Below, piece after piece: positions 1-9,004 of a stretch of DNA of 63,043 nucleotides (within the stretch, counting starts at the first letter, position 1; the number at the start of each line of letters is the position of its first letter). The DNA comes from Lysobacter sp. Root690 (lineage in GTDB: Bacteria > Pseudomonadota > Gammaproteobacteria > Xanthomonadales > Xanthomonadaceae): the NCBI RefSeq assembly GCF_001427785.1, contig NZ_LMHM01000001.1:611856-674898 (forward strand). Direction: 5' to 3'. The translations under genes were made by a program, and so were the position numbers. Below the pieces are notes generated by a model, which saw only the letters and a list, made by a program, of their open reading frames with translations, was not told the DNA's origin and did no database searches.

Positions 1-158
1 TACAAGCGTCGCAGCGCTGGAAGGGGAGTCTGAAATCAGGCTCAAGCGAGAGGCGAAAAAGCAGAGTCAATGGCGACGGCGACAGCAACTGTGGTTAGGC
101 CATTGCGCCAGACCTGCAGCAACAAGTTTCGTTAGACAGGCGCGAACACCCGGTCCGT
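1..158. other. Non-coding left edge
   Basis: I see no supported gene, hairpin with a T-tract or promoter here. The stretch lies downstream of the leftward methyltransferase gene, so it holds that gene's 3' flank and perhaps the end of a gene outside the window. Confidence 0.4.
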
Positions 159-968
159 TTAGAACCGATACCTCACCACCCGCCCCAGACTGCGCAACCA
201 GCGCGAACGCCCGTACACCTTGAACAACCAACGTTGCATCCACGGCAGCGCCTTCATTTCAGGCAATTCCGCATAATCCGGTTCGTCGACCAACTGCAGC
301 CGCGGATGCCAGGTGTCCAGTTCCGCCGCGCCGGCCGGCCCCCATTCGCCGATGCGCGCCTGGGTCGCGCGGATCATCCGCGCGTTGCGCAACAAGCGCA
401 GCGCGAGACGGCCGTAGACGTCGCACAGCAACTGCCCGCCCTGCGGGAAGCGATCGATCAGGCGCCGCATCAGTTCGCGCGCGCGGTATTCGTCCAGATA
501 CGGAAACAGGCCCTCGGCGATCACCAGCACCGGGCGCTGGTTGTCGAGTTTCTCGATCCAGTCCGGCTCCATCACGTTGGTCGCCAGGGTGCGGTAACGA
601 CCTAGGCGTTGCGGCAGCAGGTCGCGGCGCAACTGGATAACCTGCGGGAAATCGATGTCGATCCAGTCCACGTCCAGGCTCGGGTCGACCCGGAACACGC
701 GCGCATCCAGGCCGCAGGCCAGGTGCAGCACCAGGGTGTCGGGGCGCGATTGCAACGCGGCGCGGGTCCAGTTGTCGATGATGCGCGAGCGCAGCGCCAG
801 CCCGCGGATGTCGTAGTCGCTCAGGCCGAAGCGCTCGAAGTCGTAATCGATGCGGCGGATCAGGTCGTCGGCCAAGGCGTCGTGCAGGATCGACGGCGTG
901 GCCCGGTTGTCCATGGCCTTCGCGTACAGGGTGATCAGCAAGGTTTCCTGGCTGCCTTCCAGGCGCAT
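159..968 (-). CDS. Leucine carboxyl methyltransferase (LCM/TcmP)-family SAM-dependent methyltransferase
   Basis: The 269-residue product has the class I SAM-binding motif LHLACGLDARVFRV near residues 82-95, then WIDIDFPQV and later VIAEGLFPYL. This is the pattern of the leucine carboxyl methyltransferase / polyketide O-methyltransferase-like family. Members move a methyl group from SAM to a carboxyl or hydroxyl group of a small molecule or protein C-terminus; the substrate cannot be read from sequence. It has no signal peptide and should be cytoplasmic. The start is supported by a GGAG ribosome-binding site (ccGGAGtgtccgATG). It stands alone, leftward, with no pathway genes beside it. Confidence 0.82.
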   Translation of the reverse strand: MRLEGSQETLLITLYAKAMDNRATPSILHDALADDLIRRIDYDFERFGLSDYDIRGLALRSRIIDNWTRAALQSRPDTLVLHLACGLDARVFRVDPSLDVDWIDIDFPQVIQLRRDLLPQRLGRYRTLATNVMEPDWIEKLDNQRPVLVIAEGLFPYLDEYRARELMRRLIDRFPQGGQLLCDVYGRLALRLLRNARMIRATQARIGEWGPAGAAELDTWHPRLQLVDEPDYAELPEMKALPWMQRWLFKVYGRSRWLRSLGRVVRYRF

Positions 969-1296
969 CGGACACTCCGGCTACAAGAGGGGCGGCGTCT
1001 ACCGCGGCAACGCGGCGCCAGTGTGCGACCGGCCGCGTGATGCCGGAGCGTAGAAACGGGTCGGCGCCGCATCGCGCCTATTCAGGGCGATGCCGGGTCC
1101 GACCACGCAGTCGTCACATCGTCGGAACGGACGATCGGCGTCGTTACTCCCGCCGTGAGCGCGGGCGGGCGATCCGTGGCGCGGGCGGATCGCTCCGCTC
1201 AACGCACCTGTCGTATTCCCGATCGCCGATCACGCGAGGTCGCCGCATCGGCATGCCTGCCGTTTCCGTTCCGCGGACTCATGCGCCCGCACACCG
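969..1296. other. Intergenic region with no supported gene
   Basis: About 330 bases between two leftward genes. Short open frames on both strands here lack ribosome-binding sites and give Arg/Pro/Ala-rich, domain-free translations typical of GC-rich noise. The promoter of the methyltransferase gene should lie at its left end, but I cannot place convincing -35/-10 boxes. Confidence 0.4.
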
Positions 1297-1686
1297 TCAT
1301 TCGCGCTCGTAGAACTCGATCGGCAACCCGTCGGGGTCGGCGAAGAAGGTGTAGCGACGTCCGGTGTATTCGTCGACGCGCACCTCCTCGACCGCGATCG
1401 CCTGCGCCTTGAGCTCGGCCACGCAGGCGTCGATATCGGCGACCGCGAAGGCCAGATGGCGCAGGCCGCAGGCTTCCGGATAGGACGGCCGCGGCGGCGG
1501 ATCGGGGAACGAGAACAGTTCCAGCTGGCCGCCGTCGGGCAGGGCCAGATCGAGCTTGTAGGAACCGCGCGCCTCGCGGTAGACCTCGGCGAGCACGCGC
1601 AGGCCCAGCACCTGGGTGTAGAACCGCTTGGAGCGCGGGTAATCCGAACAGATCAACGCGACGTGGTGGATGCTCGACAGGTGCAT
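1297..1686 (-). CDS. gloA2: YaeR-type VOC (glyoxalase-like) metalloprotein
   Basis: A 129-residue single VOC domain with the two beta-alpha-beta-beta-beta halves. Likely metal ligands are His-7 or His-8 (SSIHHVAL), Glu in LELFSF, His in LRHLAFAV and the C-terminal Glu in IEFYE. Length and pattern match the SMU1112c/YaeR family related to glyoxalase I. The family is presumed to bind a divalent metal in the cytoplasm, but its physiological substrate is not settled, so methylglyoxal detoxification is only a possibility. The start has a GGAG site nine bases upstream. The divergent DUF4031 gene begins about 110 bases away, so the two may share a promoter region. Confidence 0.88.
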   Translation of the reverse strand: MHLSSIHHVALICSDYPRSKRFYTQVLGLRVLAEVYREARGSYKLDLALPDGGQLELFSFPDPPPRPSYPEACGLRHLAFAVADIDACVAELKAQAIAVEEVRVDEYTGRRYTFFADPDGLPIEFYERE

Positions 1687-1793
1687 GGCGACTCCGGCGA
1701 GCGGCGGGGGTTCGCTCGCGACACCGCGATTGTCGGATACTGGGCCGGCCCTGTCGCGGATGCATCGTGCGACGCCCCGTCTTGGAGAACCGC

Positions 1794-2078
1794 GTGACCG
1801 TGTACGTCGACGATGCCGTCTGGCCCTGGCGCGGCGAGCGCTGGGCGCATCTCATGGCCGATACGCTCGATGAACTGCACGAGTTCGCGCAACGCCTGGG
1901 GCGGCCGCGGGTGTCGTTCCAGAACAAGCTCAGCGGCTGCCATTACGACGTCACCGCGCAGATGCGCGAGCGCGCGCTGGCGTTGGGCGCGGTCGCGATC
2001 TCGCGTCACCGCGACCGGGCCCAGGTGCGCGCGATCATCCAGCGCGCGCGCGATCAGGCCGCCGGCAGGGCGCCATAA
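1794..2078 (+). CDS. DUF4031 domain protein
   Basis: A 94-residue cytoplasmic protein beginning TVYVDDAVWPWRGERWAHL and containing the short conserved blocks HLMADT and RVSFQNKLSGCHYDV, the signature of DUF4031. Function is unknown; the acidic VDD, the tryptophans and the late HYDV look like conserved positions, but no catalytic role is established. I chose the GTG at 1794 because GGAG lies six bases upstream and the family motif starts immediately after it. An upstream in-frame ATG at 1767 would add nine residues with no homology-like character. Confidence 0.8.
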   Translation: MTVYVDDAVWPWRGERWAHLMADTLDELHEFAQRLGRPRVSFQNKLSGCHYDVTAQMRERALALGAVAISRHRDRAQVRAIIQRARDQAAGRAP

Positions 2079-2080
2079 GC

Positions 2081-2160
2081 GACGCGCCCGGTGGCGTGAC
2101 TAAGTGATCTGTGACGCGCCCGGCGGCGCCTCAAGCGATCCGCGACGCGCTCAGCGGCGG
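2081..2160. repeat. Short direct repeat of about 31-32 bp, 2.5 copies
   Basis: The block GACGCGCCCGGTGGCG recurs as GACGCGCCCGGCGGCG 32 bases later and as the partial GACGCGCTCAGCGGCGG another 31 bases on. The last partial copy covers the stop codon and final codons of the lysE-family gene. It begins right after the DUF4031 stop. It is a local duplication between two convergent genes; no stem with a T-tract is seen. Confidence 0.6.
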
Positions 2161-2780
2161 GCGTCGACCGCCATGCGCACGGCCAGCGCCGACAACACGC
2201 CGCCCATGATCCAGCGCTGCGCGGCGACCCAGCGCGGCCGCCCGGCGAGGAAATTCGCGATCCCGCCCGCGCCGGCCACGATCAGCGCATTGACCCCGAC
2301 ACTGATCGCGATCTGCAGGCTGCCCAGCGCGAGCGATTGCAGCATCACGCTCTTGTGCGGGTCGATGAACTGCGGCAGCAGCGCGAGGTAGAACATCGCG
2401 ACCTTGGGATTGAGCAGGCTGGTCAGCAGACCCATCATGAACAAGCGGCGCGGGCTGTCGACCGGCAGGTCGCGGACCTGGAACGGCGAGCGGCCGCCGG
2501 GGCGGATCGCCTGCCAGGCCATCCACAGCAGATAGGCCGCGCCGCCGATGCGCAGCGCGTCGTAGGCGTAAGGCACCGCGAACAACAACGCGGTGATGCC
2601 GAAGGCGGCGGCGAACAGATAGAAGAAAAAGCCCACGCCGACGCCGGCCAGCGAGGTCAGTCCGGCCTTGCGGCCCTGGCAGATCGAGCGCGAGACGAGG
2701 TAGACCATGTTCGGGCCCGGGGTCAGCACCATCACCAGGGCCAAGCCGGCGAAGGCCAGTAATGCCGAAAGTTCGAACAC
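2151..2780 (-). CDS. LysE/RhtB-family amino-acid exporter
   Basis: A 209-residue integral membrane protein with about six hydrophobic segments and the LysE-family motif TPGPNMVYLVS near residues 20-30. LLTSLLNPKVAMFYLALLPQF in the middle is the second family block. Members export amino acids such as lysine, threonine or homoserine lactone-type compounds across the inner membrane; the substrate here is not predictable. Translation starts at GTG 2780, supported by GGAG in ccGGAGAAgaaaaGTG. The gene is transcribed alone, leftward, downstream of an inverted-repeat element. Confidence 0.9.
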   Translation of the reverse strand: MFELSALLAFAGLALVMVLTPGPNMVYLVSRSICQGRKAGLTSLAGVGVGFFFYLFAAAFGITALLFAVPYAYDALRIGGAAYLLWMAWQAIRPGGRSPFQVRDLPVDSPRRLFMMGLLTSLLNPKVAMFYLALLPQFIDPHKSVMLQSLALGSLQIAISVGVNALIVAGAGGIANFLAGRPRWVAAQRWIMGGVLSALAVRMAVDARR

Positions 2781-2912
2781 TTTTCTTCTCCGGGAGGGGT
2801 CAGGGTGCGTGCGCTGTTGCGCGGCGGGGTCTCATCATCGCCGAAGGCGGGACCGGGGATAAGCCGCGCGGTTCGCAACACTGTGACGTAGCAGCGTCGT
2901 GGCTGTGGAAAA

Positions 2913-3100
2913 AGCAAATCCCCCCTGCCCCCCTTTTTCAAAGGGGGGAACTTCGATGGAAGTGGCTGGGATTTGTAATAGCCCGGGCTGACGGCTGTCC
3001 GATGCTTCGCACTCAACCGAAGTCGAACAACCGCAATCCTCGCCGCCCCCACAAAACGGGTTCCCCCCCTTTGAAAAAGGGGGGCCAGGGGGGATTTGCT
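2913..3100. repeat. MITE-like inverted repeat with G/C-run arms
   Basis: Two arms of about 39 bp face each other. The left arm (2913-2951) reads AGCAAATCCCCCCTGCCCCC, then CTTTTTCAAAGGGGGGAAC. The right arm (3061-3100) is its near-perfect reverse complement. They enclose about 109 bp of unique sequence. Each arm also folds on itself through the CCCCCC/GGGGGG runs around TTTTTCAAA. There is no transposase, and a degenerate half copy is at 28636-28665. It looks like a dispersed non-autonomous repeat. Confidence 0.7.
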
Positions 3101-3123
3101 CTTGCCCGCAAGAACTAAGCGCC

Positions 3124-3162
3124 CCCCAAAGAAAAAGCCGCGACGGCCCAAACCGTCGCGGC
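3124..3162 (-). terminator. Rho-independent terminator of the subtilase autotransporter
   Basis: A perfect 10-bp stem GCCGCGACGG / CCGTCGCGGC (3137-3146 with 3053-type partner at 3153-3162) with a 6-nt loop. On the minus strand it is followed by TTTTTCTTTGGGG. It lies about 40 bases after the stop of the leftward autotransporter gene, as expected for an intrinsic terminator. Confidence 0.88.
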
Positions 3163-3202
3163 TTCCTCATCGCTCACTACCGCCCACGAACGGGCGCCAA
3201 CC

Positions 3203-6200
3203 TCAGAACCGCAATGAATACCGCGCGTTGATGCCGTGATCGTGCGCCTCATCGGCGATCTGACCGCTGTAGTTCAACTCCAGCAACCCATTGGCGCTCA
3301 AGCGCGCGGCGATGCCGGCTTCGAGCAAGGTCGCCTCGTCGGCCAGCGGCGCGCCCTGCACGGTGAACGCATTGGCGCCGCGCCAGGCAACCGAAGTCTC
3401 CGGGTTCAGATCGCCGCTCGCATGACGACGGCCCAGGCCGCCGCGCAGGCTCAGCCAGCTGTCGTCCTGCTGCGAACCCTTGAGGTTGACGTTGAACCGC
3501 AGGCCCACGGTCGACAGATTGACCCGGCTGTCGGCGCCGCGGCCGGTCAGCGCGGCGGCGCCGCCGGTTTCCTGGAAGCCGTCGCTGCTCACCCGCACCT
3601 GGGCGAACTGCGCATACGGTTCGAACTCCCAGGCGCCGGCGTTGAAGCGGTAGCCGCCTTCAACGAAGCCCTGCTTGCTGTCGGCGTCGTACGACGCGCG
3701 GGTGCGGTCGCTGAAACCGTTGAAGCCGATGCGGCGCTCCAGGTCGACGTCCTGACGGGCGAAGGTGAAGCCCGCGCTCAGGCCGAAGCCGCCCCAGTTC
3801 TGGCCGGTGTAGATACCGATGTGACGGCTCTTGACCCGACCCTTGTCGAGACGATCGTCGTTGCTGTCGCTGCGCCCGCTGCCGCCGAGCACGCCGATGC
3901 GCCAGCCGCCGTCGAAGCGATAGTCGTAACCGACCACGGTCGCCGAACTGTTGTACTCGTTGCGCGCGGCATTGCCGTCGCCGTCGAGAGTACCGCCGGA
4001 CTTGATCAGTTCGACCCACGCGCCCTGCGAGGATTCGCCGTCGGCATCGGCGGCGAACGCGCCGCGTCCAGCGCGCGCGCGCACCAGCGCCGCATCGCGG
4101 ATATGGCGTTGATCGTCGACCATGATCGAACGCAGGCTGGCGAGGCCTTCGCCGCTGAGCGAATCCAGCGCCGCGACCGCCTGGGCCGGGAACAACTGAG
4201 TCAACGGCTGCGGAATGCCCTGGCCGATCGCGAGCTGATCGGCCGCGGCCGCCGCGGCGCGCTGGTTGTCGGTCTGCGCCGCCGACGCGAGGCTGGCGCC
4301 GCGGGTCACCGCCACGCCGACCTGGTTGGCCGCATAGCTCAGGCCGAACTTGAGGAACGGCGAAAACGCGGTCTGATCGAGCGCGGCGAACTGGCCGCTG
4401 ACGCCGCCGGCGGCGCTGAGCAGATTGAACGACTGTCCGAGCAGGTACTGGCCCGGCGCGTGATGCACGACCAAAGTACCGCCTTCCAGCGTCGCCTTGC
4501 CGCTGACGCTGATCAGGTCGGACTGGCCGCCGGCCGACAGTTCGGCGTCGTAGATCGAGCCGGCCGCCTGGGTGTAGTCGCCCTGCACGCTCAAGGTACC
4601 GATCGAATTGCCCGGCGAGACCACGCCTTCGATGCGCGCGTTGCCGACGATGCGGCCGCTGCCGGCGAGGATGCCGCCGCTGCGCACCGCCAGGGTCTGA
4701 TCGCTGCTCAGGCTGCCGTTGACGATCAACGCGCCGCCGGTGACTTCGGCCGCGTAGTTGTTGTCGCCGGTCAGTTCGAGCACGCCCTGCTGCACGGTCA
4801 GGCCGGCGAAGTCGTTATTACCGCTCAGACGCAGCCAACCCACGCCGGACTTGGTCAGGCGACCGGGGCCGCCGATGTCGTTGCGCCAGTCGTCCCAGGC
4901 CGCGCCTTCCCACACTTTCGCGCCGCCGGCGCGCTGGTTCATCACCACGTCGGTGTCGACGCGCAACTGGCCCGGACCGTCGATGGCCTTCTTCAGATCG
5001 AGCATGCCCCAACCGTAGATCTCGTCCACGCCCGGCGCGCCGATGTCGGTCGCGGTGGTCAGCAGCACGTCACGCACCTGCGCGCTGCTCAGGTACGGAA
5101 AGCGTTCGAACAACAGGCCGAGCGCGCCGGTGACGTGCGGCGCGGCCATCGAGGTGCCGGTAAGCAGGCCGTAGTCGTATTCGGGCGCTTCGGCGTCGAT
5201 CAGGAAACGCAGATAGTCGTCGGTTTCATCGATACGTCCGTCGATGCGGCCGGCGATGATGGTGCTGTCGATGTCGGTACCCGGCGCGGACACGCACCAG
5301 TCCTTGCTGAAGCCGCAGATGCTCGAGCTTTCGTCGATGACGTAGCCTTCTTCGCCGTCGCCCGGCAGACGCACATTGGCGACGCTGAGCCAGTACGGCT
5401 CGATCTCCTTGTGCCAGCGCGGCAGGGTCGCGGCGATGCTGGCCAGGCCACCGGCCTGATTGCCGGCCGCCCACACCTGGATCAGGTCGGACGCGGGCTT
5501 GCCGTCCTTCGGTTGATAGATGCTGGCGAACACTTCGTAGCCCGCGCCTTGCTGCGCGTAGTACGCCTCCAGCTGCGCCTCGGTGGTGTTGCGGCGGGTC
5601 GGGCCCCAGCTGTGATTGATCGCGCGCGTGCCCAGTGCCTGCGCCTGATCGAACATGCTTTCGGTGGCCGGGTCTTCCGGATCGGTGCGGTACAGCGGAC
5701 GCGGACGGTAGAAGCCGTCTGGGTCGAGGCGCCATTCGTTGTAGGTATCGCCGAACACGGTCGCGGCGGTGAGGTCGGCGCCGAACGCGACACCATGAGT
5801 ACCCGTGCCGTCGCGATTCGCACCGACGGTACCGGCGACGTGAGTGCCATGTTCTTCATACACGAAGCCGTACGGCAGACCCGCGGCGATGAGACGCGCG
5901 GCCAACGCCGGCGGCACGCCCGGGCCGAGACCGTAGTACGACTTGCCCGGACGATCGCCGCGGGTCGCGCCGCACGCGCCCAGACCGGCCACCACCGACG
6001 GATCGGCGCACTCGGGATCGTTGCTCAGCGCGATGCTGGTGGTGTTGCGGCCGGAAAACTCCGGATGCGCGAGCGCGGTGCCCGAGTCGAACAGGCCCAG
6101 GCGTACGCCCTTGCCGGTGAGGCCGCGTGCGTAGGCGTAGTGGGCGTTGATCGCCTCCAGGCCCCAGTCGCGCTTGAATTCCTCGCTGCGCCAACTGTCG

Positions 6201-6400
6201 GCATCGCCGACTTGGCCCATCGTGTCCTGCGCGAACACCATCGGCGAAGCGGCCAGCAGGCCGCCCACGATCGCCAACGAAAGAAGAGAACGGGTATGCG
6301 TGCGGAGCGTGCGCGATTGAATGCGCGTAGCGCGGGTAGTGCCTTGCATCTGTCGATGAACCCCTGTCATGTCGAAGGCGCCGCGGTTCGGCGCCGGCAA
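3203..6400 (-). CDS. Subtilisin-family (S8) autotransporter serine protease
   Basis: Up to 1065 residues. A long basic signal region (about 30-58, cleaving near VFAQ) precedes an S8 peptidase domain with the complete triad: Asp-105 in GLFDSG, His-184 in EEHGTHVAG and Ser-417 in GTSMAAPHV. A passenger region with autotransporter-associated beta repeats follows (about 520-760). The C-terminal beta-barrel (about 790-1065) ends in the typical aromatic RYSLRF. The barrel inserts in the outer membrane and exposes or releases the protease. Starts are ambiguous: Met-11 (6370) and Met-18 (6349) are alternatives and none has a strong ribosome-binding site. It is a single-gene unit with its own terminator. 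The closest characterised relatives would be SphB1/SSP-type subtilase autotransporters. Confidence 0.95.
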   Translation of the reverse strand: MPAPNRGAFDMTGVHRQMQGTTRATRIQSRTLRTHTRSLLSLAIVGGLLAASPMVFAQDTMGQVGDADSWRSEEFKRDWGLEAINAHYAYARGLTGKGVRLGLFDSGTALAHPEFSGRNTTSIALSNDPECADPSVVAGLGACGATRGDRPGKSYYGLGPGVPPALAARLIAAGLPYGFVYEEHGTHVAGTVGANRDGTGTHGVAFGADLTAATVFGDTYNEWRLDPDGFYRPRPLYRTDPEDPATESMFDQAQALGTRAINHSWGPTRRNTTEAQLEAYYAQQGAGYEVFASIYQPKDGKPASDLIQVWAAGNQAGGLASIAATLPRWHKEIEPYWLSVANVRLPGDGEEGYVIDESSSICGFSKDWCVSAPGTDIDSTIIAGRIDGRIDETDDYLRFLIDAEAPEYDYGLLTGTSMAAPHVTGALGLLFERFPYLSSAQVRDVLLTTATDIGAPGVDEIYGWGMLDLKKAIDGPGQLRVDTDVVMNQRAGGAKVWEGAAWDDWRNDIGGPGRLTKSGVGWLRLSGNNDFAGLTVQQGVLELTGDNNYAAEVTGGALIVNGSLSSDQTLAVRSGGILAGSGRIVGNARIEGVVSPGNSIGTLSVQGDYTQAAGSIYDAELSAGGQSDLISVSGKATLEGGTLVVHHAPGQYLLGQSFNLLSAAGGVSGQFAALDQTAFSPFLKFGLSYAANQVGVAVTRGASLASAAQTDNQRAAAAAADQLAIGQGIPQPLTQLFPAQAVAALDSLSGEGLASLRSIMVDDQRHIRDAALVRARAGRGAFAADADGESSQGAWVELIKSGGTLDGDGNAARNEYNSSATVVGYDYRFDGGWRIGVLGGSGRSDSNDDRLDKGRVKSRHIGIYTGQNWGGFGLSAGFTFARQDVDLERRIGFNGFSDRTRASYDADSKQGFVEGGYRFNAGAWEFEPYAQFAQVRVSSDGFQETGGAAALTGRGADSRVNLSTVGLRFNVNLKGSQQDDSWLSLRGGLGRRHASGDLNPETSVAWRGANAFTVQGAPLADEATLLEAGIAARLSANGLLELNYSGQIADEAHDHGINARYSLRF

Positions 6401-6694
6401 TGGCTCGATGCGCGTGTCGGCATCGTTGCTGCGTGGATCGCTAGGGCGACCTCTGTAATCACTAACGCAGCTTCACCATCGGCTCCCTACCTCGAGAGCG
6501 CGCATTGCTTGCATGACTTTCGACGCTTGCGTGCGATGAACGCGAGCGAGCGCCGACTTTGCCGAATCTGCTTTTTGGCCATAAACCCCGCGCAAACAGG
6601 GGTTTTATCGAATGACTCAACACATCGATAGACACGCTCGCCACGAAGGCGACGACACGCATGCGCACCACGATCGAATCGACCGCATGCGCGC
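6401..6694. other. Upstream region of the autotransporter
   Basis: About 290 bases with no gene, between the leftward response-regulator gene and the leftward autotransporter. It should hold the autotransporter promoter. AT-richer sequence occurs around 6565-6620 (gctttttggccataaacccc, gggttttatcgaatgactc), where GGGGTTTAT and ATAAACCCC form an inverted repeat spaced by about 15 bases. I cannot assign -35/-10 boxes with confidence. Confidence 0.35.
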
Positions 6695-7357
6695 TCACAG
6701 CGCGTCGTCGGCCTCGCCCGTCATCAATCCGCGCCGCCACGCGAACGCGACCGCTTCGGTGCGATCGGCCAGATGCAGCTTGGCCAGCACATTGCCCAGG
6801 TGCGACTTGACCGTCTTCTCGCCGATATTGAGCGCCGCGGCGATGCGCGCGTTGCTGCCGCCCTCGGCGAGCTTGCGCAGCACGTCGAGTTCGCGCTCGG
6901 TCAGGCACGCGAACGGGTCCTCGCGCGGTTCGCGCTTGCGCCGCACCGCCTTGAGGATGCGCTGCGCAACGAAGGGATGGATCACCGCCTCGCCGCCGGC
7001 GATGCGGCGCAGGGTCGCGAGCAGTTCGTCGCCGAGCATGCTCTTGAACAGCAACGACTGCGCGCCGGCCTCGATCGCGGCGAAGGCCAGATCGTCCTGA
7101 TCGGTCGAGGTCAGCACCGCGATCGCGCTGCGCGGGCTCAGGCTCTTGATAGCGCGGATCGCGGTCACGCCGTCGACGTCGGGCATCATCAGGTCGATCA
7201 CGATCAGGTCCGGGGCCAGATCGCGCGCCAGTTCGATCGCCTCGGCGCCTCCGCCGGCCTCGCCGACGACGTCGAAATCGTCGGTCAGCATCAACAGGCT
7301 GCGGATGCCCTTGCGCACCACTTCATGATCGTCGACCAACAACACCGAGGTGGTCAT
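6695..7357 (-). CDS. NarL/FixJ-type two-component response regulator
   Basis: 220 residues: an N-terminal receiver domain (Asp-9/Asp-10, phospho-acceptor Asp-55 in LIVIDLMMPD, Thr/Ser in LTSTD, Lys in LLFKSM) and a C-terminal LuxR-type helix-turn-helix (about 155-212) with LTERELDVLRKLAEG and NIGEKTVKSHLGNVLAKL. It would bind DNA as a dimer once phosphorylated by the adjacent kinase. The start ATG at 7357 overlaps the kinase stop by four bases (ATGA), so the two are translationally coupled. The frame stays open far upstream inside the kinase gene, but that extension is not real protein. Target genes are unknown; the adjacent autotransporter is an unproven candidate. Confidence 0.93.
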   Translation of the reverse strand: MTTSVLLVDDHEVVRKGIRSLLMLTDDFDVVGEAGGGAEAIELARDLAPDLIVIDLMMPDVDGVTAIRAIKSLSPRSAIAVLTSTDQDDLAFAAIEAGAQSLLFKSMLGDELLATLRRIAGGEAVIHPFVAQRILKAVRRKREPREDPFACLTERELDVLRKLAEGGSNARIAAALNIGEKTVKSHLGNVLAKLHLADRTEAVAFAWRRGLMTGEADDAL

Positions 7358-8877
7358 GCTTGTACTCCTTGCGGCGGGTCGAGCGTGAACGACACCGTGA
7401 CCACGGTGCCGCTGGAGGAACTGGCGATGCGGAAACGTCCGCCCGGCAAGGTGCGCGCGCGCAGGCGCATGTTGGCCAGGCCCATGCCGGTGGTTTCGTG
7501 CTCGCTGAGCATGAAGCCGCAACCGTCGTCCTGGATGGTCCAACCGTAGCGGTTGCCGGAGTTGTTGAGCACCACCTCGATCCGGCGCGCGCCGCTGTGG
7601 CGCAGGCTGTTGGAGGCGGCCTCGGTGGCGATCAGCAACAGCTGCCCGGCGTGCTGCGGATACTCGCCCAGGCCGCGTTCGGCGACCCCGTCGAGCAACA
7701 GCCGCCATTCGATCTCGCTGCCGCCGAGCAGGTGCGAGAAGGTGTCTTCCAGCGCCTTGCGCAGCCCTTGTTCGGCCACGGTTGGCGCCGAGAATCGCTG
7801 GATCACGTCGGCCAGATCGCGCTGCAACTGCCCGGTCAGGCCGAGCGCGGCCTTGATCAGCGCGCGCTGGCGCGGATCGCCGCCGCCTTCTCCGGCGTTC
7901 TCGCCGGCGCGTTCGTTGAGATGATCGAGCACGCTCAACTGCAGCCCCAGCGCGAAGCTGCGCTGCTTGGCGGTGTCGTGCAGATCGCGCGCCAGGCGGT
8001 TGCGTTCCTCGGCCACCGCCAGCGCCTGGCGCACCTGGATCACTTCGCCCAGCGCATCGGCCATGCGATCGAACCGCTGCGACAAGCGGCCGAACTCGTC
8101 CAGGCCGTTGTCGTGGATGCGCGCGTCCAGCTCGCCCGCGGCCCAGGCGTCGGCGGCGCTTTCGGCGTGACGGATGCGCCGGGTCAGCAAGGTCGCGACC
8201 GCGATCGCCGACATCGCGCTGATCACCACCAGATAGATCATCAGCCCCTCGAACGCGCCCGAATCCATGCGCATGAAGCTCGCCAGCGAACCGCCGGCAT
8301 GCTGGCCGACGCTCAAGGTCGCACCCGGCCGGTCGGTCAACGGTAAGGCGACGACGCTGATCCAGTCGCCCTCGCGCTCGTGCCGGCGCGGCACCGCGGC
8401 GCGGGTGGTCGCGGCTTCGTGTTCGCTGTCTTCCAACACCTGCTGCAGCGGCGCGCTGGGCCGCGCCGGAAACTGACAGACCCGGCCGTCGCGATCGCGG
8501 TAGCGGATCGCGATGCGGCCGTCGGCGGTGCCGCCGGCGAAACTGTACGAGGCCATCCATTTGGCCGAATCCATGCCGACGATCCGCACCAGCAACGCCT
8601 GCACCAGCGCCTCGCACTGCTCCGGCGCGACCCGGGCCTGCTCGGGCAGCGGGCCCAGACGTTGCAGTTCGCGCCGCATCGCGCTTTCCAGCAGCGGCGG
8701 CGCCATGTGCGCGCGCACCTCGCGGCGCTCCAGGTACAGGCCGAGCAAGGACAGCAGGCCGGTGCTGACCCACGAGGCGATCAGCATCGACAGCAGGCAT
8801 TTCCAGAACAGCCCGCTCCACCAGCGCCGTACCGGTGCGCGCGCGGCAGGCATCGGGCGTGCGGCGGTATCGTTCAT
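7354..8877 (-). CDS. NarX/LiaS-like sensor histidine kinase (HisKA_3)
   Basis: 507 residues in the inner membrane: helix 1 at about 22-48, a periplasmic sensor region of about 160 residues, helix 2 at about 211-232, then a HAMP-like segment and a HisKA_3 dimerisation domain with phospho-acceptor His-300 in LARDLHDTAKQ. The HATPase domain shows an N box (ATEAASNSLRHSG), a G1 box (DDGCGF) and GMGLANMRLRA. The periplasmic part contains two cysteines (about 88 and 134) but no recognisable ligand domain. It is the first gene of the pair and partners with the response regulator that overlaps its stop. It is divergent from the DUF418 gene. Confidence 0.93.
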   Translation of the reverse strand: MNDTAARPMPAARAPVRRWWSGLFWKCLLSMLIASWVSTGLLSLLGLYLERREVRAHMAPPLLESAMRRELQRLGPLPEQARVAPEQCEALVQALLVRIVGMDSAKWMASYSFAGGTADGRIAIRYRDRDGRVCQFPARPSAPLQQVLEDSEHEAATTRAAVPRRHEREGDWISVVALPLTDRPGATLSVGQHAGGSLASFMRMDSGAFEGLMIYLVVISAMSAIAVATLLTRRIRHAESAADAWAAGELDARIHDNGLDEFGRLSQRFDRMADALGEVIQVRQALAVAEERNRLARDLHDTAKQRSFALGLQLSVLDHLNERAGENAGEGGGDPRQRALIKAALGLTGQLQRDLADVIQRFSAPTVAEQGLRKALEDTFSHLLGGSEIEWRLLLDGVAERGLGEYPQHAGQLLLIATEAASNSLRHSGARRIEVVLNNSGNRYGWTIQDDGCGFMLSEHETTGMGLANMRLRARTLPGGRFRIASSSSGTVVTVSFTLDPPQGVQA

Positions 8878-9004
8878 GCGCTCAGTATTCCAGTTTCCAC
8901 GCGCGGCGAATCCGCCAAACGTCCCGGTCGCGTCCCAACGGCGGCCCGATGCGCGCGAGCGAGACCGCGCGGAGCATGGCGCAGCCTTCCCTTCGCCTCA
9001 CGCC

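Noticed and set aside
3236-6631. A 1131-codon open frame antisense to the subtilase autotransporter
   Set aside because: Its translation is Ala/Arg/Gly/Val-rich with no domain, no ribosome-binding site, and mirrors a gene with complete catalytic motifs on the other strand; it results from strong GC bias.
7358-8821. N-terminal extension of the response regulator into the kinase gene (708-codon frame)
   Set aside because: The extension is out of frame with the kinase, low in complexity and domain-free; the receiver domain begins exactly at the ATGA overlap.
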